This document shows, piece by piece, positions 1 through 6,948 of a DNA stretch of 8,094 nt. The stretch's first letter is position 1. The number at the start of each line of letters is the position of its first letter. This DNA comes from Lachnospiraceae bacterium (lineage in GTDB: Bacteria; Bacillota; Clostridia; Lachnospirales; Lachnospiraceae), in contig JAGAEH010000224.1 in NCBI GenBank assembly GCA_017613225.1, positions 1-8,094 on the forward strand. The letters are read 5' to 3'. The notes beneath the pieces were generated by a model. That model was not told the DNA's origin, ran no database searches, and saw only the letters and a list, made by a program, of their open reading frames with translations. Made by a program: the position numbers and the translations under genes.

Positions 1-1
1 A

Positions 2-1885
2 AAGGACGTTTCCGTCCGCGACCCTTTCTTTTCCCGCATCCAGAACGTGGTGATCGACACCATGATCCCCTATCAGAAACGGGCTTTGAACGATGAGATC
101 CCGGATGTGAAGAAGAGCCACTGCCTGGAAAATTTCCGCATCGCGGCGGGCCGCAGCAGCGGCGAGTATTACGGCCGCGTGTTCCAGGATTCCGACCTGG
201 CCAAGTGGATCGAGGCCGTGGCCTATTCCCTGGTGGTCAAGCCAGATCCGGACCTGGAGGCCCAGGCGGATGAGGCCATCGACCTGATCGGCGAGGCCCA
301 GCAGGAGGACGGCTATCTGAACACCTACTTTACCGTCAAGGAGCCGGAGCACCGCTGGCAGAACCTGGCGGACTGCCACGAAATGTACTGCGCGGGCCAC
401 ATGACGGAGGCCGGCGTGGCCTACTATCTGGCCACGGGCAAGGACAAGCTGCTGAAGATCGTGTGCAGGCTGTGCGACCACATCGAGCGCCGCTTCGGTC
501 CGGGGAAGGTCTACGGCATTCCGGGCCACGAGGAGATCGAGCTGGCGCTGCTGCGCCTGTACAGGGTGACAAAGGAGAAAAAGTATCTGGATCTGGCCAA
601 GTATTTCATTGACCAGCGCGGGCAGGATCCGGAGTTCTTCATAAAGGAAGCGAAGGAACGTGGCTGGAAGCGGGTGCAGAGCGACGAGACCACGCCGCCC
701 ACCTACATGCAGAACCACAAGCCGGTCCGGGAGATGGACACGGTGGAGGGCCATGCGGTGCGGTGCATGTATCTGCTGACTGCGGTGGCGGATCTGGCGG
801 CGGAGACCGATGACGACGAGCTTTTCGAGGCCTGCAGGAGGCTGTGGGAGAACATGACGGAGCGGCGCATGTACATCACCGCGGGCATCGGCTCCACGGC
901 CTGGGGCGAGGCCTTCACCAGGGACTTTGACCTGCCCAACGACACCGCCTACGCGGAGACCTGCGCGGCGGTGGGCGTCTGCTTCTTCGCGCGGCAGATG
1001 CTGGAGGCCGAGCCGGACGGACGCTATGCCGACGTGATGGAGCGGGCCCTGTACAACGGCACCATCTCCGGCATGGAGCTGGACGGCACCAAGTTCTTCT
1101 ATGTGAATCAGCTGGAGGCGGATCCCCACATGCGCGCCGACGCCTATTATGATGAGGAATACACCGTGGGCCGCACGGGCTGGTACGACTGTGCCTGCTG
1201 CCCGCCCAACCTGGCCCGCCTGATGACCGGCCTGGGCGGATACATCTGGTCGGAGAACGAGGACACGCTCTATTCCCACCTGTTCATCGGCAGCACCGTG
1301 AAGGCCGGAAACGGCGCGGTGATCGAGCTGCAGGGCGGCTATCCCTGGAACGGGGATCTGACCTATACCGTCAAAAAGGCCGCGGACAAGCCTTTCAAAC
1401 TGGCCATCCGCCTGCCCGGCTGGTGCGAGAACTTCAGCCTGACCGTAAACGGCAAAGCCGCCGACGCGGAAGAAGTGGCCGGATATCTGGTAATGGAGAG
1501 GGACTGGCAGCCCGGTGACGTGGTCTCCTATATTCTGGAGCTGAAGCCGGTGCGGGTCTACGCGGATCCCCGGGTGAAGGACGACGTGGGCTGCGTGGCG
1601 CTGATGCGTGGTCCGGTGGTCTATGCCTTCGAGGGCGTAGACAACGGAAAGGACCTGTCCTGCCTGCGGCTGCCGAATGACGCGGAGATCCAGGCGCTGC
1701 CCTATGATCCGGCTCTGCTGGAGGGCGTGGTGGCGCTGACCGTGGCCGGAAAGCGCGCGGTGCCGGAGGGCGGCCTGTACGGCTACGAGGAGGCCCGGGA
1801 GGAGGACGTGACGCTGAAGGCCATCCCTTATTATGCCTGGGCAAACCGCGGGTCCAACCCCATGCGCGTGTGGATCAGGGAATAA
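2..1885 (+). CDS. GH127 beta-L-arabinofuranosidase (DUF1680 family), 5'-truncated by window edge
   Basis: Predicted retaining glycosidase releasing L-arabinose from beta-L-arabinofuranosides, as found on plant hydroxyproline-rich glycoproteins. The frame is open from base 2 and reads KDVSVRDPFFSRIQNVVIDT before the family-typical IPYQ..ALND, so the true start lies upstream and the GTG at 47 is internal. The family active site is complete: the acid/base Glu of WGEAF (codon 908-910), the zinc ligands Glu and Cys of AETC (956-958 and 962-964), and the CCPPN motif with the nucleophilic Cys and its zinc-binding neighbour (1196-1201). The spacings agree with Bifidobacterium HypBA1 (E322, E338, C340, C417, C418) to within one residue. 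The first two thirds should form the (alpha/alpha)6 barrel and the rest beta domains. The C-terminus ends normally in AIPYYAWANRG..MRVWI. No signal peptide is visible, but the N-terminus is missing. The family is secure; the exact substrate is inferred. Confidence 0.93.
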   Translation, partial: KDVSVRDPFFSRIQNVVIDTMIPYQKRALNDEIPDVKKSHCLENFRIAAGRSSGEYYGRVFQDSDLAKWIEAVAYSLVVKPDPDLEAQADEAIDLIGEAQQEDGYLNTYFTVKEPEHRWQNLADCHEMYCAGHMTEAGVAYYLATGKDKLLKIVCRLCDHIERRFGPGKVYGIPGHEEIELALLRLYRVTKEKKYLDLAKYFIDQRGQDPEFFIKEAKERGWKRVQSDETTPPTYMQNHKPVREMDTVEGHAVRCMYLLTAVADLAAETDDDELFEACRRLWENMTERRMYITAGIGSTAWGEAFTRDFDLPNDTAYAETCAAVGVCFFARQMLEAEPDGRYADVMERALYNGTISGMELDGTKFFYVNQLEADPHMRADAYYDEEYTVGRTGWYDCACCPPNLARLMTGLGGYIWSENEDTLYSHLFIGSTVKAGNGAVIELQGGYPWNGDLTYTVKKAADKPFKLAIRLPGWCENFSLTVNGKAADAEEVAGYLVMERDWQPGDVVSYILELKPVRVYADPRVKDDVGCVALMRGPVVYAFEGVDNGKDLSCLRLPNDAEIQALPYDPALLEGVVALTVAGKRAVPEGGLYGYEEAREEDVTLKAIPYYAWANRGSNPMRVWIRE

Positions 1886-1905
1886 CAGAATAAAACCGGA
1901 GATAA

Positions 1906-1936
1906 CGATGGGCTGCTTTTACAGGGCAGCCCTTCG
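1906..1936 (+). terminator. Probable intrinsic terminator after the GH127 gene
   Basis: The stem GGGCTGC (1910-1916) pairs with GCAGCCC (1926-1932) over a 9-nt loop. Beyond a T-T mismatch it is extended by CGA/TCG (1906-1908 with 1934-1936). A T-rich but interrupted stretch (CTCTTTATT) follows. It sits about 20 bases after the GH127 stop, where a terminator is expected. The weak U-tract keeps this moderate. Confidence 0.55.
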
Positions 1937-1943
1937 CTCTTTA

Positions 1944-1972
1944 TTGAATGAATACTTTTTTCGGGAAATATT
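1944..1972 (+). promoter_or_regulatory. Candidate sigma-A-type promoter for the repeat lipoprotein
   Basis: TTGAAT (1944-1949) is followed, 17 bases on, by AATATT (1967-1972); each matches four of six consensus positions. It lies in an AT-rich island between the terminator-like hairpin and the lipoprotein start, leaving a leader of about 70 bases. An isolated TATAAG at 2007-2012 is an alternative -10 but has no matching -35. Confidence 0.35.
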
Positions 1973-1995
1973 AAAAACCCTGCAACCGATGGAAG

Positions 1996-2034
1996 TTCCC
2001 GGTCGTTATAAGAGCAGAGAGAAAAAACCGGGAA
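1996..2034 (+). promoter_or_regulatory. Inverted repeat in the leader of the repeat lipoprotein
   Basis: TTCCCGG (1996-2002) and CCGGGAA (2028-2034) are perfect reverse complements separated by 25 bases rich in A and G. The right arm ends three bases before the AGGAGG ribosome binding site (2038-2043). A hairpin here could affect translation or serve as a protein site. The long loop makes a regulatory role uncertain. Confidence 0.3.
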
Positions 2035-2050
2035 TACAGGAGGAACTAAA

Positions 2051-5000
2051 ATGAAACGTATCGTAATGCTGGCAGCCTGTCTGATGCTCATGGTGACGGC
2101 TCTATCCGCCTGCAGGTCCAAAGAGCCCGCCGGGACATCCACCCAGGCGGAGACAGCCGAATCAAAGGAACTGCTCAGCAGCCAGGCAGAGACGGAGCCG
2201 GCGGCCACGGAGCCGCAGACCACGGAGGCTCCCACGGCTCCCGCGGAGCCCGTTACGGTGATCACCGGCGGCGCGTCCCAGTCGGAGGCCCAGATGCTGG
2301 ATCTCGGCGTTCGGTACACCGGCACTTACCGGGAGAGTGAGATCTGGGTCGCCTTCACCACCGGAGCGGGGGAGGAGGTGCCCTACACCGTCACCACGGA
2401 CAACCTGACGGCGGGCAGCAAGGACCTCTATGTCTATCTGTACGATGCGAACGGTGAAAAGATCAAACCTACCAGCCGCGATAACGATGACTACTACAAC
2501 GCCATCTGCCAGGCAGGAGAGAACGGCAAGGCCGGCAGCGGCATGGTGAATACACTGGCGCCGAACACCGCCTATTACCTGCAGATCGTGGGTGGAAATA
2601 AGGCGGACTTTTCGCTGGTCATCAGCACACCGGAGGCGCCCATCCCGGACGCGGAGAGGACGGCGGTGTCCTCCATTGAAAGGCTGCCCGTCACCACCAA
2701 CATGGACGCGGCGGCGCTGCTGGAGGCGGGCGTCAGGTATAACGGCAAGTACGAGGAAGGCACCCACTGGTTCGCTTTTACCACCGGCTCTGGGGAGGAC
2801 GTGCCTTACACCGTCACGCTGACGGACCTGACCCCGGGCAGCGGGGACATGTACGCTTATCTGTATGACGCGGCGGGCTACAAGATCACCCCCGTCAGCC
2901 GGGACAATAATGATTACTACAGGGCCATCTGCCTGGCCGAACAGTATGGTAAAGCCAGCAGCGGCATGGTGAATACGCTGGAGCCGGACAGCACCTATTT
3001 CCTGCGGGTCTACGGCAAGGGCAAGGAAGAATTCTCCATCGTCGTCAGCACACCGGAGGCGCCGATCCCGGACGCGGTGCATGAGACGGCGAACGCGGAA
3101 GAAAGGCTGCCCGTGACCACCAACATGGACGCTGCGGCGCTGCTGGAGGCGGGTGTCAGATATAACGGCAAGTACGAGGAAGGCACCCACTGGTTCGCTT
3201 TCAAAACCGGCTCCGGGGAGGACGTGCCCTACACCGTCACCCTGACGGATCTGACCCCGGGCAGCGGGGACATATACGCCTATCTGTATGACGCGGCGGG
3301 CTACAAGATCTCTCCTGTCAGCCGGGACAATAACGATTACTACAGGGCCATCTGCCTGGCCGTGCAGGACGGCAAGGCCAGCAGCGGCATGGTGAATACG
3401 CTGGAGCCGGACAGCACCTATTTCCTGCAGGTCTATGGCCATGGTAAGGAAGAGTTCTCCATCGTCGTCAGCACGCCGGAGGCGCCTATCCCGGATACGG
3501 AACGACAGGCCGCGGATGCGGCGGAGCTGCTGCCGGAAACCACCTGCATGGATACGGCGGTGCGGCTGACCCAAAACACCACTTACAAAGGAAAGTATGA
3601 AAACGGTTACCGCTGGTTTGCCTTTACCATCGGTTCGGAAGAGGACGCGCCTTATACCGTTACGGTGGAGAACACCACCGTGGGCAGCGGGGACCTGTAT
3701 GCCTATGTGTATAATATCGCAGGCGGCAAGATCATCCCTGTCAGCCGTGACAACAACGACTACCACAAAGCATTCTGCATCGCGAGGCAGGACGGCAAGG
3801 CCAGCAGCGGCATGGTCAACACCCTGGACCCGGACACCACCTACTTCATCCGGCTCAGCGGCAACGGCAAAGCTGAGTTTCTGGTGACCGTCACCGGACC
3901 GGAATCCGGCGGGGAGCCCGTCACCGGGGAAGAGGGCGTGGAAGACAACATCAAGGACTCCGTCCTGCAGGACGAGACTGTGGAAGCGGGGACCAGCCAG
4001 AGCTATGCCATGGACGTTCCGCTGAACACCAAGGTGTACGGTAAGTACACCGGCGGCAGCGCCTGGCTGGCCTTTACCACCACGGACGTGGAGGATGAGG
4101 AGTATTACATCACCATCGTCAACTGCACCGCGGGCAGCAACGATCTGTACGCCCACGTCCACGACGTAAACGGCAACAAGGTCATTCCTACAACCCGGGA
4201 CAACAACGATTATTCTAAGGCCTTCTGCGTGTCCGATTCGGACGGTACCGCCAACACGGGCCGGTCCAACGCCCTGAAGCCCAACACCAAGTATTACGTC
4301 TGGATCCAGGGCAATGGAAAGATCGAGTATTCCTTCCGCGTCTCCACGCCGGGGTCCAAAAAGGACGGCATCCAGACCAGCAGCAACCTGGCGGAGACGG
4401 AACAGGGCCTGGGAGAGGACGACGTGTTCTATACCGGAACGAACCAGAACGCCGCCACGCTGCTCCAGACCAACGTCCGCTACCGCGGCAGGTACGAGAG
4501 CGGTTACTGCTGGGTCTCCTTCACCACAGGGCCGGAAGAGGATGCGCCTTACACCATCAGCCTGGAGAACCTGACCGTGGACAGCAAGGACCTGTACGCC
4601 TATCTGTTCGACGAGTTCGGCTATAAGCAAAGGGCCGTCACCAGGGACAACAGCGACTACTATCAGGCCATCTGCCTGGCAAGGCAGGACGGCAAGGTCA
4701 GCAGCGGCATGATCGACACGCTGAAGCCGGACACCACTTATTACATCCGGATCCAGGGCGGCAGCAAGGCGGATTACATCCTGTCCATCAACGTGCCGGT
4801 AAAGGAAGGCGGCAACACCATTCAGGAGGACGAGATTTTCGGAAAGCCTTTCGAGATCAACGAGACCCAGGTCCGCTTCGTGGCGAACAAGGCGGAGTTC
4901 CTCCATCCCGAGGAGGCCAGGGAGATCCTGGCGCCTGTGGCGGAGAAGATCCTGGCCAATCCCGGCCGGCCGATCCTGCTGGCAGGCACCACCGCGCAAT

Positions 5001-5254
5001 TCGGCGGGCAGGAGGGCTGCGCCGCTCTGTCCAGGCTCCGCGCGGAGGCGGTAAAGGAGATGCTGGTCACCGAATTCGGCGTTCCGGAGGAGCAGCTGAT
5101 CACGGCAGGCCTGGGCTATGAGGACGATCCTTTCGTGAGAGGACAGGACTGGGACGCCAACGGCAGGTTCGTGGAGACAGAGGCCGCCAAGAACCGCCGG
5201 GTGGTGGTCCTCAGCGCCGAGAGCGCCACGGGCAGGCAGATCCTCGGAGAGTGA
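2051..5254 (+). CDS. Large lipoprotein: six PPC-like tandem repeats plus OmpA-like domain
   Basis: A 1067-residue predicted surface lipoprotein. The start is set by AGGAGG (2038-2043), seven bases before ATG. Residues 1-20 form a signal with lipobox LSAC (lipid Cys21), followed by a Thr/Glu/Ala/Pro-rich linker to about residue 80. Six repeats follow, with the VRY-type anchor at residues 87, 228, 369, 510, 661 and 809. The recurring pattern is Y.G.Y...W.AF, PYT(V/I), DLYAYLYD..G.K, RDN.DY, a Cys in AICLA, GMVNTL.P.T.Y, and a closing beta strand. The pattern resembles bacterial pre-peptidase C-terminal (PPC) beta-sandwich domains; that assignment is inference. Residues about 930-1055 are OmpA-like (VRF..NKAEF, ALSRLRAEAV, AKNRRVVVL), which in the family binds peptidoglycan. 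The usual Asp in that pocket is Ala982, while the Arg (997) is kept. Likely role: an envelope-anchored adhesin, carbohydrate-binding or scaffold protein; no enzymatic motif is seen. Confidence 0.88.
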   Translation: MKRIVMLAACLMLMVTALSACRSKEPAGTSTQAETAESKELLSSQAETEPAATEPQTTEAPTAPAEPVTVITGGASQSEAQMLDLGVRYTGTYRESEIWVAFTTGAGEEVPYTVTTDNLTAGSKDLYVYLYDANGEKIKPTSRDNDDYYNAICQAGENGKAGSGMVNTLAPNTAYYLQIVGGNKADFSLVISTPEAPIPDAERTAVSSIERLPVTTNMDAAALLEAGVRYNGKYEEGTHWFAFTTGSGEDVPYTVTLTDLTPGSGDMYAYLYDAAGYKITPVSRDNNDYYRAICLAEQYGKASSGMVNTLEPDSTYFLRVYGKGKEEFSIVVSTPEAPIPDAVHETANAEERLPVTTNMDAAALLEAGVRYNGKYEEGTHWFAFKTGSGEDVPYTVTLTDLTPGSGDIYAYLYDAAGYKISPVSRDNNDYYRAICLAVQDGKASSGMVNTLEPDSTYFLQVYGHGKEEFSIVVSTPEAPIPDTERQAADAAELLPETTCMDTAVRLTQNTTYKGKYENGYRWFAFTIGSEEDAPYTVTVENTTVGSGDLYAYVYNIAGGKIIPVSRDNNDYHKAFCIARQDGKASSGMVNTLDPDTTYFIRLSGNGKAEFLVTVTGPESGGEPVTGEEGVEDNIKDSVLQDETVEAGTSQSYAMDVPLNTKVYGKYTGGSAWLAFTTTDVEDEEYYITIVNCTAGSNDLYAHVHDVNGNKVIPTTRDNNDYSKAFCVSDSDGTANTGRSNALKPNTKYYVWIQGNGKIEYSFRVSTPGSKKDGIQTSSNLAETEQGLGEDDVFYTGTNQNAATLLQTNVRYRGRYESGYCWVSFTTGPEEDAPYTISLENLTVDSKDLYAYLFDEFGYKQRAVTRDNSDYYQAICLARQDGKVSSGMIDTLKPDTTYYIRIQGGSKADYILSINVPVKEGGNTIQEDEIFGKPFEINETQVRFVANKAEFLHPEEAREILAPVAEKILANPGRPILLAGTTAQFGGQEGCAALSRLRAEAVKEMLVTEFGVPEEQLITAGLGYEDDPFVRGQDWDANGRFVETEAAKNRRVVVLSAESATGRQILGE
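2270..4807 (+). repeat. Six in-frame coding repeats, first four at exact 423-bp period
   Basis: Equivalent anchor codons lie at 2309, 2732, 3155, 3578, 4031 and 4475, giving steps of 423, 423, 423, 453 and 444 bases (141, 141, 141, 151 and 148 residues). Units 2 and 3 are the closest pair: I count about 30 differences over about 380 aligned bases, most at third codon positions. Units 5 and 6 are the most diverged and have longer linkers. The pattern implies growth by tandem duplication, with a recent event or homogenisation between units 2 and 3. Confidence 0.9.
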
Positions 5255-5300
5255 CGGCGGCGTGCGGGCGATGACGGCGGGCCGCGGGCAGCAACGGCGG
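5252..5300 (+). repeat. Degenerate 20-bp GC-rich tandem repeat starting at the lipoprotein stop codon
   Basis: The element (A/G)ACGGCGG begins at 5253, 5273 and 5293, an exact 20-base step, with GTGCGGGC or GCCGCGGGC following the first two. The TGA stop (5252-5254) lies in the first unit. No convincing terminator hairpin with a T-tract is visible in this stretch. Function unknown. Confidence 0.45.
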
Positions 5301-5306
5301 CGGTAC

Positions 5307-5335
5307 TTGCAAATTTCGTCGGCATCGTTTATAAA
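5307..5335 (+). promoter_or_regulatory. Promoter candidate for the FakA-domain-like gene
   Basis: TTGCAA (5307-5312), a 17-base spacer, then TATAAA (5330-5335) matches a housekeeping promoter well, in an AT-rich dip within GC-rich sequence. Transcription would begin near 5342, giving a leader of about 150 bases that contains the 42-bp repeats. The same layout, TTGCAT-N17-TATAAA, precedes the gene at 7257. Confidence 0.55.
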
Positions 5336-5359
5336 TGAAGATGATCTCAGGTGACGACA

Positions 5360-5475
5360 CCCCGCTGTCATTCTGAGCGAAGCGAAACTCATGAGGCAGC
5401 GCCCCGCTGTCATTCTGAGCGAAGCGAAACTCATGAGGCAGCGCCCCGCTGTCATTCTGAGCGAAGCGAAGAATC
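5360..5475 (+). repeat. 42-bp tandem repeat with CATTCTGAGCGAAGCGAA core
   Basis: Units start at 5360, 5402 and 5444. The first two are identical over 42 bases; the third matches for 27 bases, then continues GAATCT. Each contains CATTCTGAGCGAAGCGAA, and the first two contain the palindrome CTCATGAG (first copy 5388-5395). The third copy ends 12 bases before the ribosome binding site of the next gene. From memory, closely related GAGCGAAGCGAA intergenic repeats occur in many bacteria and give spurious peptides such as ILSEAKN. The repeat appears to lie within the transcribed leader of the next gene. Confidence 0.8.
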
Positions 5476-5481
5476 TATTTT

Positions 5482-5486
5482 GGAGG
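5482..5486 (+). promoter_or_regulatory. Ribosome binding site deciding the start at 5493
   Basis: GGAGG lies six bases before ATG 5493. An in-frame ATG at 5391 would add 34 residues, but these translate the 42-bp repeats and that ATG has no comparable upstream site. The site therefore supports the short protein. Confidence 0.75.
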
Positions 5487-5492
5487 ACGACA

Positions 5493-5744
5493 ATGCTGGA
5501 ATTCCGATATGACACGCAGCTTTTGATCGAAGGCGAAGGCCTGGACGAGGACGCCATCACCGATTACATCACCGAGAATCTGAAGGGCGACTGCCTGCTG
5601 GCGGTGGGGGACGAGGACATGATCAAGATCCATTTCCACACCAACGAGCCCTGGGAACTGCTGAAATACGCCGCCAGCCTGGGCGAGATCTACGACATCG
5701 TCGTAGAGGACATGGACAGACAGTCCCGCGGTCTGCACGGCTGA
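5493..5744 (+). CDS. Small stand-alone protein similar to the zinc-site domain of fatty-acid kinase FakA (DAK2/YloV family)
   Basis: An 83-residue protein with no signal or membrane segment, so probably cytoplasmic. Residues 32-50 (GDCLLAVGDEDMIKIHFHT), P53, Y59-A60, G64-E65 and the end I..EDM..Q match the domain of FakA/YloV proteins that follows the DhaL-type kinase domain (family pattern YCTEF, GDS..VVGDD..VKVHVHT, P...L.YA...GE, I.NM..Q). In staphylococcal FakA a Cys and two His of this domain bind zinc. Here the His pair is kept (47, 49), but the YCTE position reads YDTQ, so Asp7 replaces Cys. The kinase domain and FakB-binding domain are absent, and no fakB-like gene is nearby. It could be a regulatory or dimerising partner of a FakA encoded elsewhere, or an independent small metal protein. 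The domain call is fairly secure; the function is unknown. Confidence 0.75.
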   Translation: MLEFRYDTQLLIEGEGLDEDAITDYITENLKGDCLLAVGDEDMIKIHFHTNEPWELLKYAASLGEIYDIVVEDMDRQSRGLHG

Positions 5745-5764
5745 GGCGGATAAAACGAAGCGAG

Positions 5765-5801
5765 GCAAGGATCACCGGCTGCAAAGGCCGGTGATCTTTG
5801 C
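5765..5801 (+). terminator. Strong hairpin between the FakA-like gene and apbE, possible terminator
   Basis: GATCACCGGC (5770-5779) pairs perfectly with GCCGGTGATC (5787-5796) around a 7-nt loop. The stem extends to GCAAG/TTTGC (5765-5769 with 5797-5801) with one G-T wobble, making 15 pairs. It begins 21 bases after the upstream stop. Only three Ts follow the core stem, so termination may be partial, or the hairpin may act as an mRNA stabiliser or leader element for apbE, which starts 30 bases later. Confidence 0.6.
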
Positions 5802-5831
5802 AAGAAGGAGCGATAGACAGAAAGGAAAAAG

Positions 5832-6899
5832 ATGAGCAGGAGACGAAAGGGCAGAACAGGCGGCATCGGAAGGCGCTTTTTGGCGCCGGTGCTGTGCTGC
5901 GCTCTTTTGGCGGGCCTGCTGTGCGGCTGCGGGCAGACGGAGATCCCCTCTGCCACGCGCGACATCTTCGCCATGGACACCTACATGACGCTCACCTGCT
6001 ATGGCGAGCACGCGGAAGAGGCGCTGGCCCGTGCGGTGGAGGAGATCCACCGTCTGGACGATCTGCTCTCCACCGGAAAGGCGGACAGCGAGGTCAGCCG
6101 GCTGAACGCCGAGGGAGGCGGCCCGGTCAGCCTGCAGACGCAGACGATGATAGAGGAGGCGCTGCGGGTATACCGGCGCACGGAAGGGGCCTTCGACATC
6201 ACCGTCTATCCGCTGATGGAGCTTTGGGGCTTTACCGGGGATTCTCCCGCCGTGCCCGACGAGGAGGCGCTGCGGACCTGCCTGGAAAAGGTCGGCGCGG
6301 ACCGGCTGAAGCTCTCCGGGGACATGCTCACGATGGGCGAAGGCCAGGCCATCGACCTGGGCGCCATCGCCAAGGGATATACCTCCGCCAGGCTGATGCA
6401 GATCTTCGGGGAATACGAGCTGACGTCGGCCATCGTCTCCCTGGGCGGCAACGTGCAGTGCTTCGGCACCAAGCCGGACGGCAGCCTGTGGCGCTGCGGC
6501 ATCCGGGAGCCGGAAGGGGACGGTTACTTCGGCGTGGTACAGGCGGCAGACAAGGCGGTCATCACCTCCGGCGGCTATGAGCGCTTCTTTGAGGAGGCCG
6601 GGCAGACCTATCATCACATCCTGGATCCGCGTACCGGGCAGCCGGCGAGGGCCGGACTGATCTCCGCCACCGTGGTCAGCGAAAACGGCATGCTGGCCGA
6701 CGCCCTGTCCACCGCCTGCTACGTGATGGGCCTGGAGGACAGCGCCGACTACTGGCGGGAATACGGCGCGGAGCAGGGCGGCACCTTCGAACTGATCCTG
6801 ATGACGGAGGACGAAGAGGTGTGGATCACGGAAGGTCTGAAGGAGGCCTTCACCACGGAATGCCCCCTGCATGTCATCACCGCGGAAGGCGTGGAATAA
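5832..6899 (+). CDS. apbE: FAD:protein FMN transferase ApbE, lipoprotein form
   Basis: A 355-residue ApbE that attaches FMN to a Ser/Thr of exported flavoproteins such as RnfG/RnfD or FMN-binding domain proteins, using FAD and Mg2+, at the outer face of the membrane. The start follows AAAGGA (5821-5826). An Arg-rich N-terminus (2-15), a hydrophobic segment (16-30) and the likely lipobox LCGC (lipid Cys33) indicate export. Family motifs in order: AMDTYMTL (47-54), TEGAFDITVYPLMELWGF (117-134), DLGAIAKGY (175-183), LGGN (204-207), SGGYERFF (246-253), HHILDPRTG (261-269) and ADALSTACYVMG (289-300). Asp290 and Thr294 fit the Asp/Thr metal ligands of characterised ApbE. Length is normal. No flavinylation target or Rnf/Nqr gene is in the window, so the acceptor must be encoded elsewhere. 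Confidence 0.95.
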   Translation: MSRRRKGRTGGIGRRFLAPVLCCALLAGLLCGCGQTEIPSATRDIFAMDTYMTLTCYGEHAEEALARAVEEIHRLDDLLSTGKADSEVSRLNAEGGGPVSLQTQTMIEEALRVYRRTEGAFDITVYPLMELWGFTGDSPAVPDEEALRTCLEKVGADRLKLSGDMLTMGEGQAIDLGAIAKGYTSARLMQIFGEYELTSAIVSLGGNVQCFGTKPDGSLWRCGIREPEGDGYFGVVQAADKAVITSGGYERFFEEAGQTYHHILDPRTGQPARAGLISATVVSENGMLADALSTACYVMGLEDSADYWREYGAEQGGTFELILMTEDEEVWITEGLKEAFTTECPLHVITAEGVE

Positions 6900-6948
6900 G
6901 ACGCGGAGGCCTGCCGAGGGACGGCGCGGCTGCAGGCGCCGGGGAGCA

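Noticed and set aside
47..49. GTG at 47 as the start of the GH127 gene
   Set aside because: The frame is open to the window edge and the upstream codons encode the family-typical DPFFSR segment, so the gene begins before the window.
1833..2054. A 73-residue + strand frame over the end of the GH127 gene and the gap
   Set aside because: It starts inside GH127 in another frame, crosses the terminator-like hairpin and leader, and resembles no protein.
5391..5492. An N-terminal extension of the FakA-like protein from ATG 5391
   Set aside because: The added residues are translated 42-bp repeats, the upstream ATG lies inside a repeat, and GGAGG is correctly placed only for ATG 5493.
2162..5560. 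A 1132-residue open frame on the minus strand across the whole lipoprotein gene
   Set aside because: It mirrors the third-position GC bias and internal repeats of the real + strand gene. Its N-terminus is translated 42-bp repeat (FASLRMTAG), and it shows no recognisable domain. The + strand frame has a strong ribosome binding site, a lipobox and an OmpA domain.
5798..6580. A 260-residue + strand frame overlapping apbE
   Set aside because: It is an alternate frame of GC-rich DNA, rich in Gly/Arg/Ala, whereas the apbE frame carries every family motif in order.
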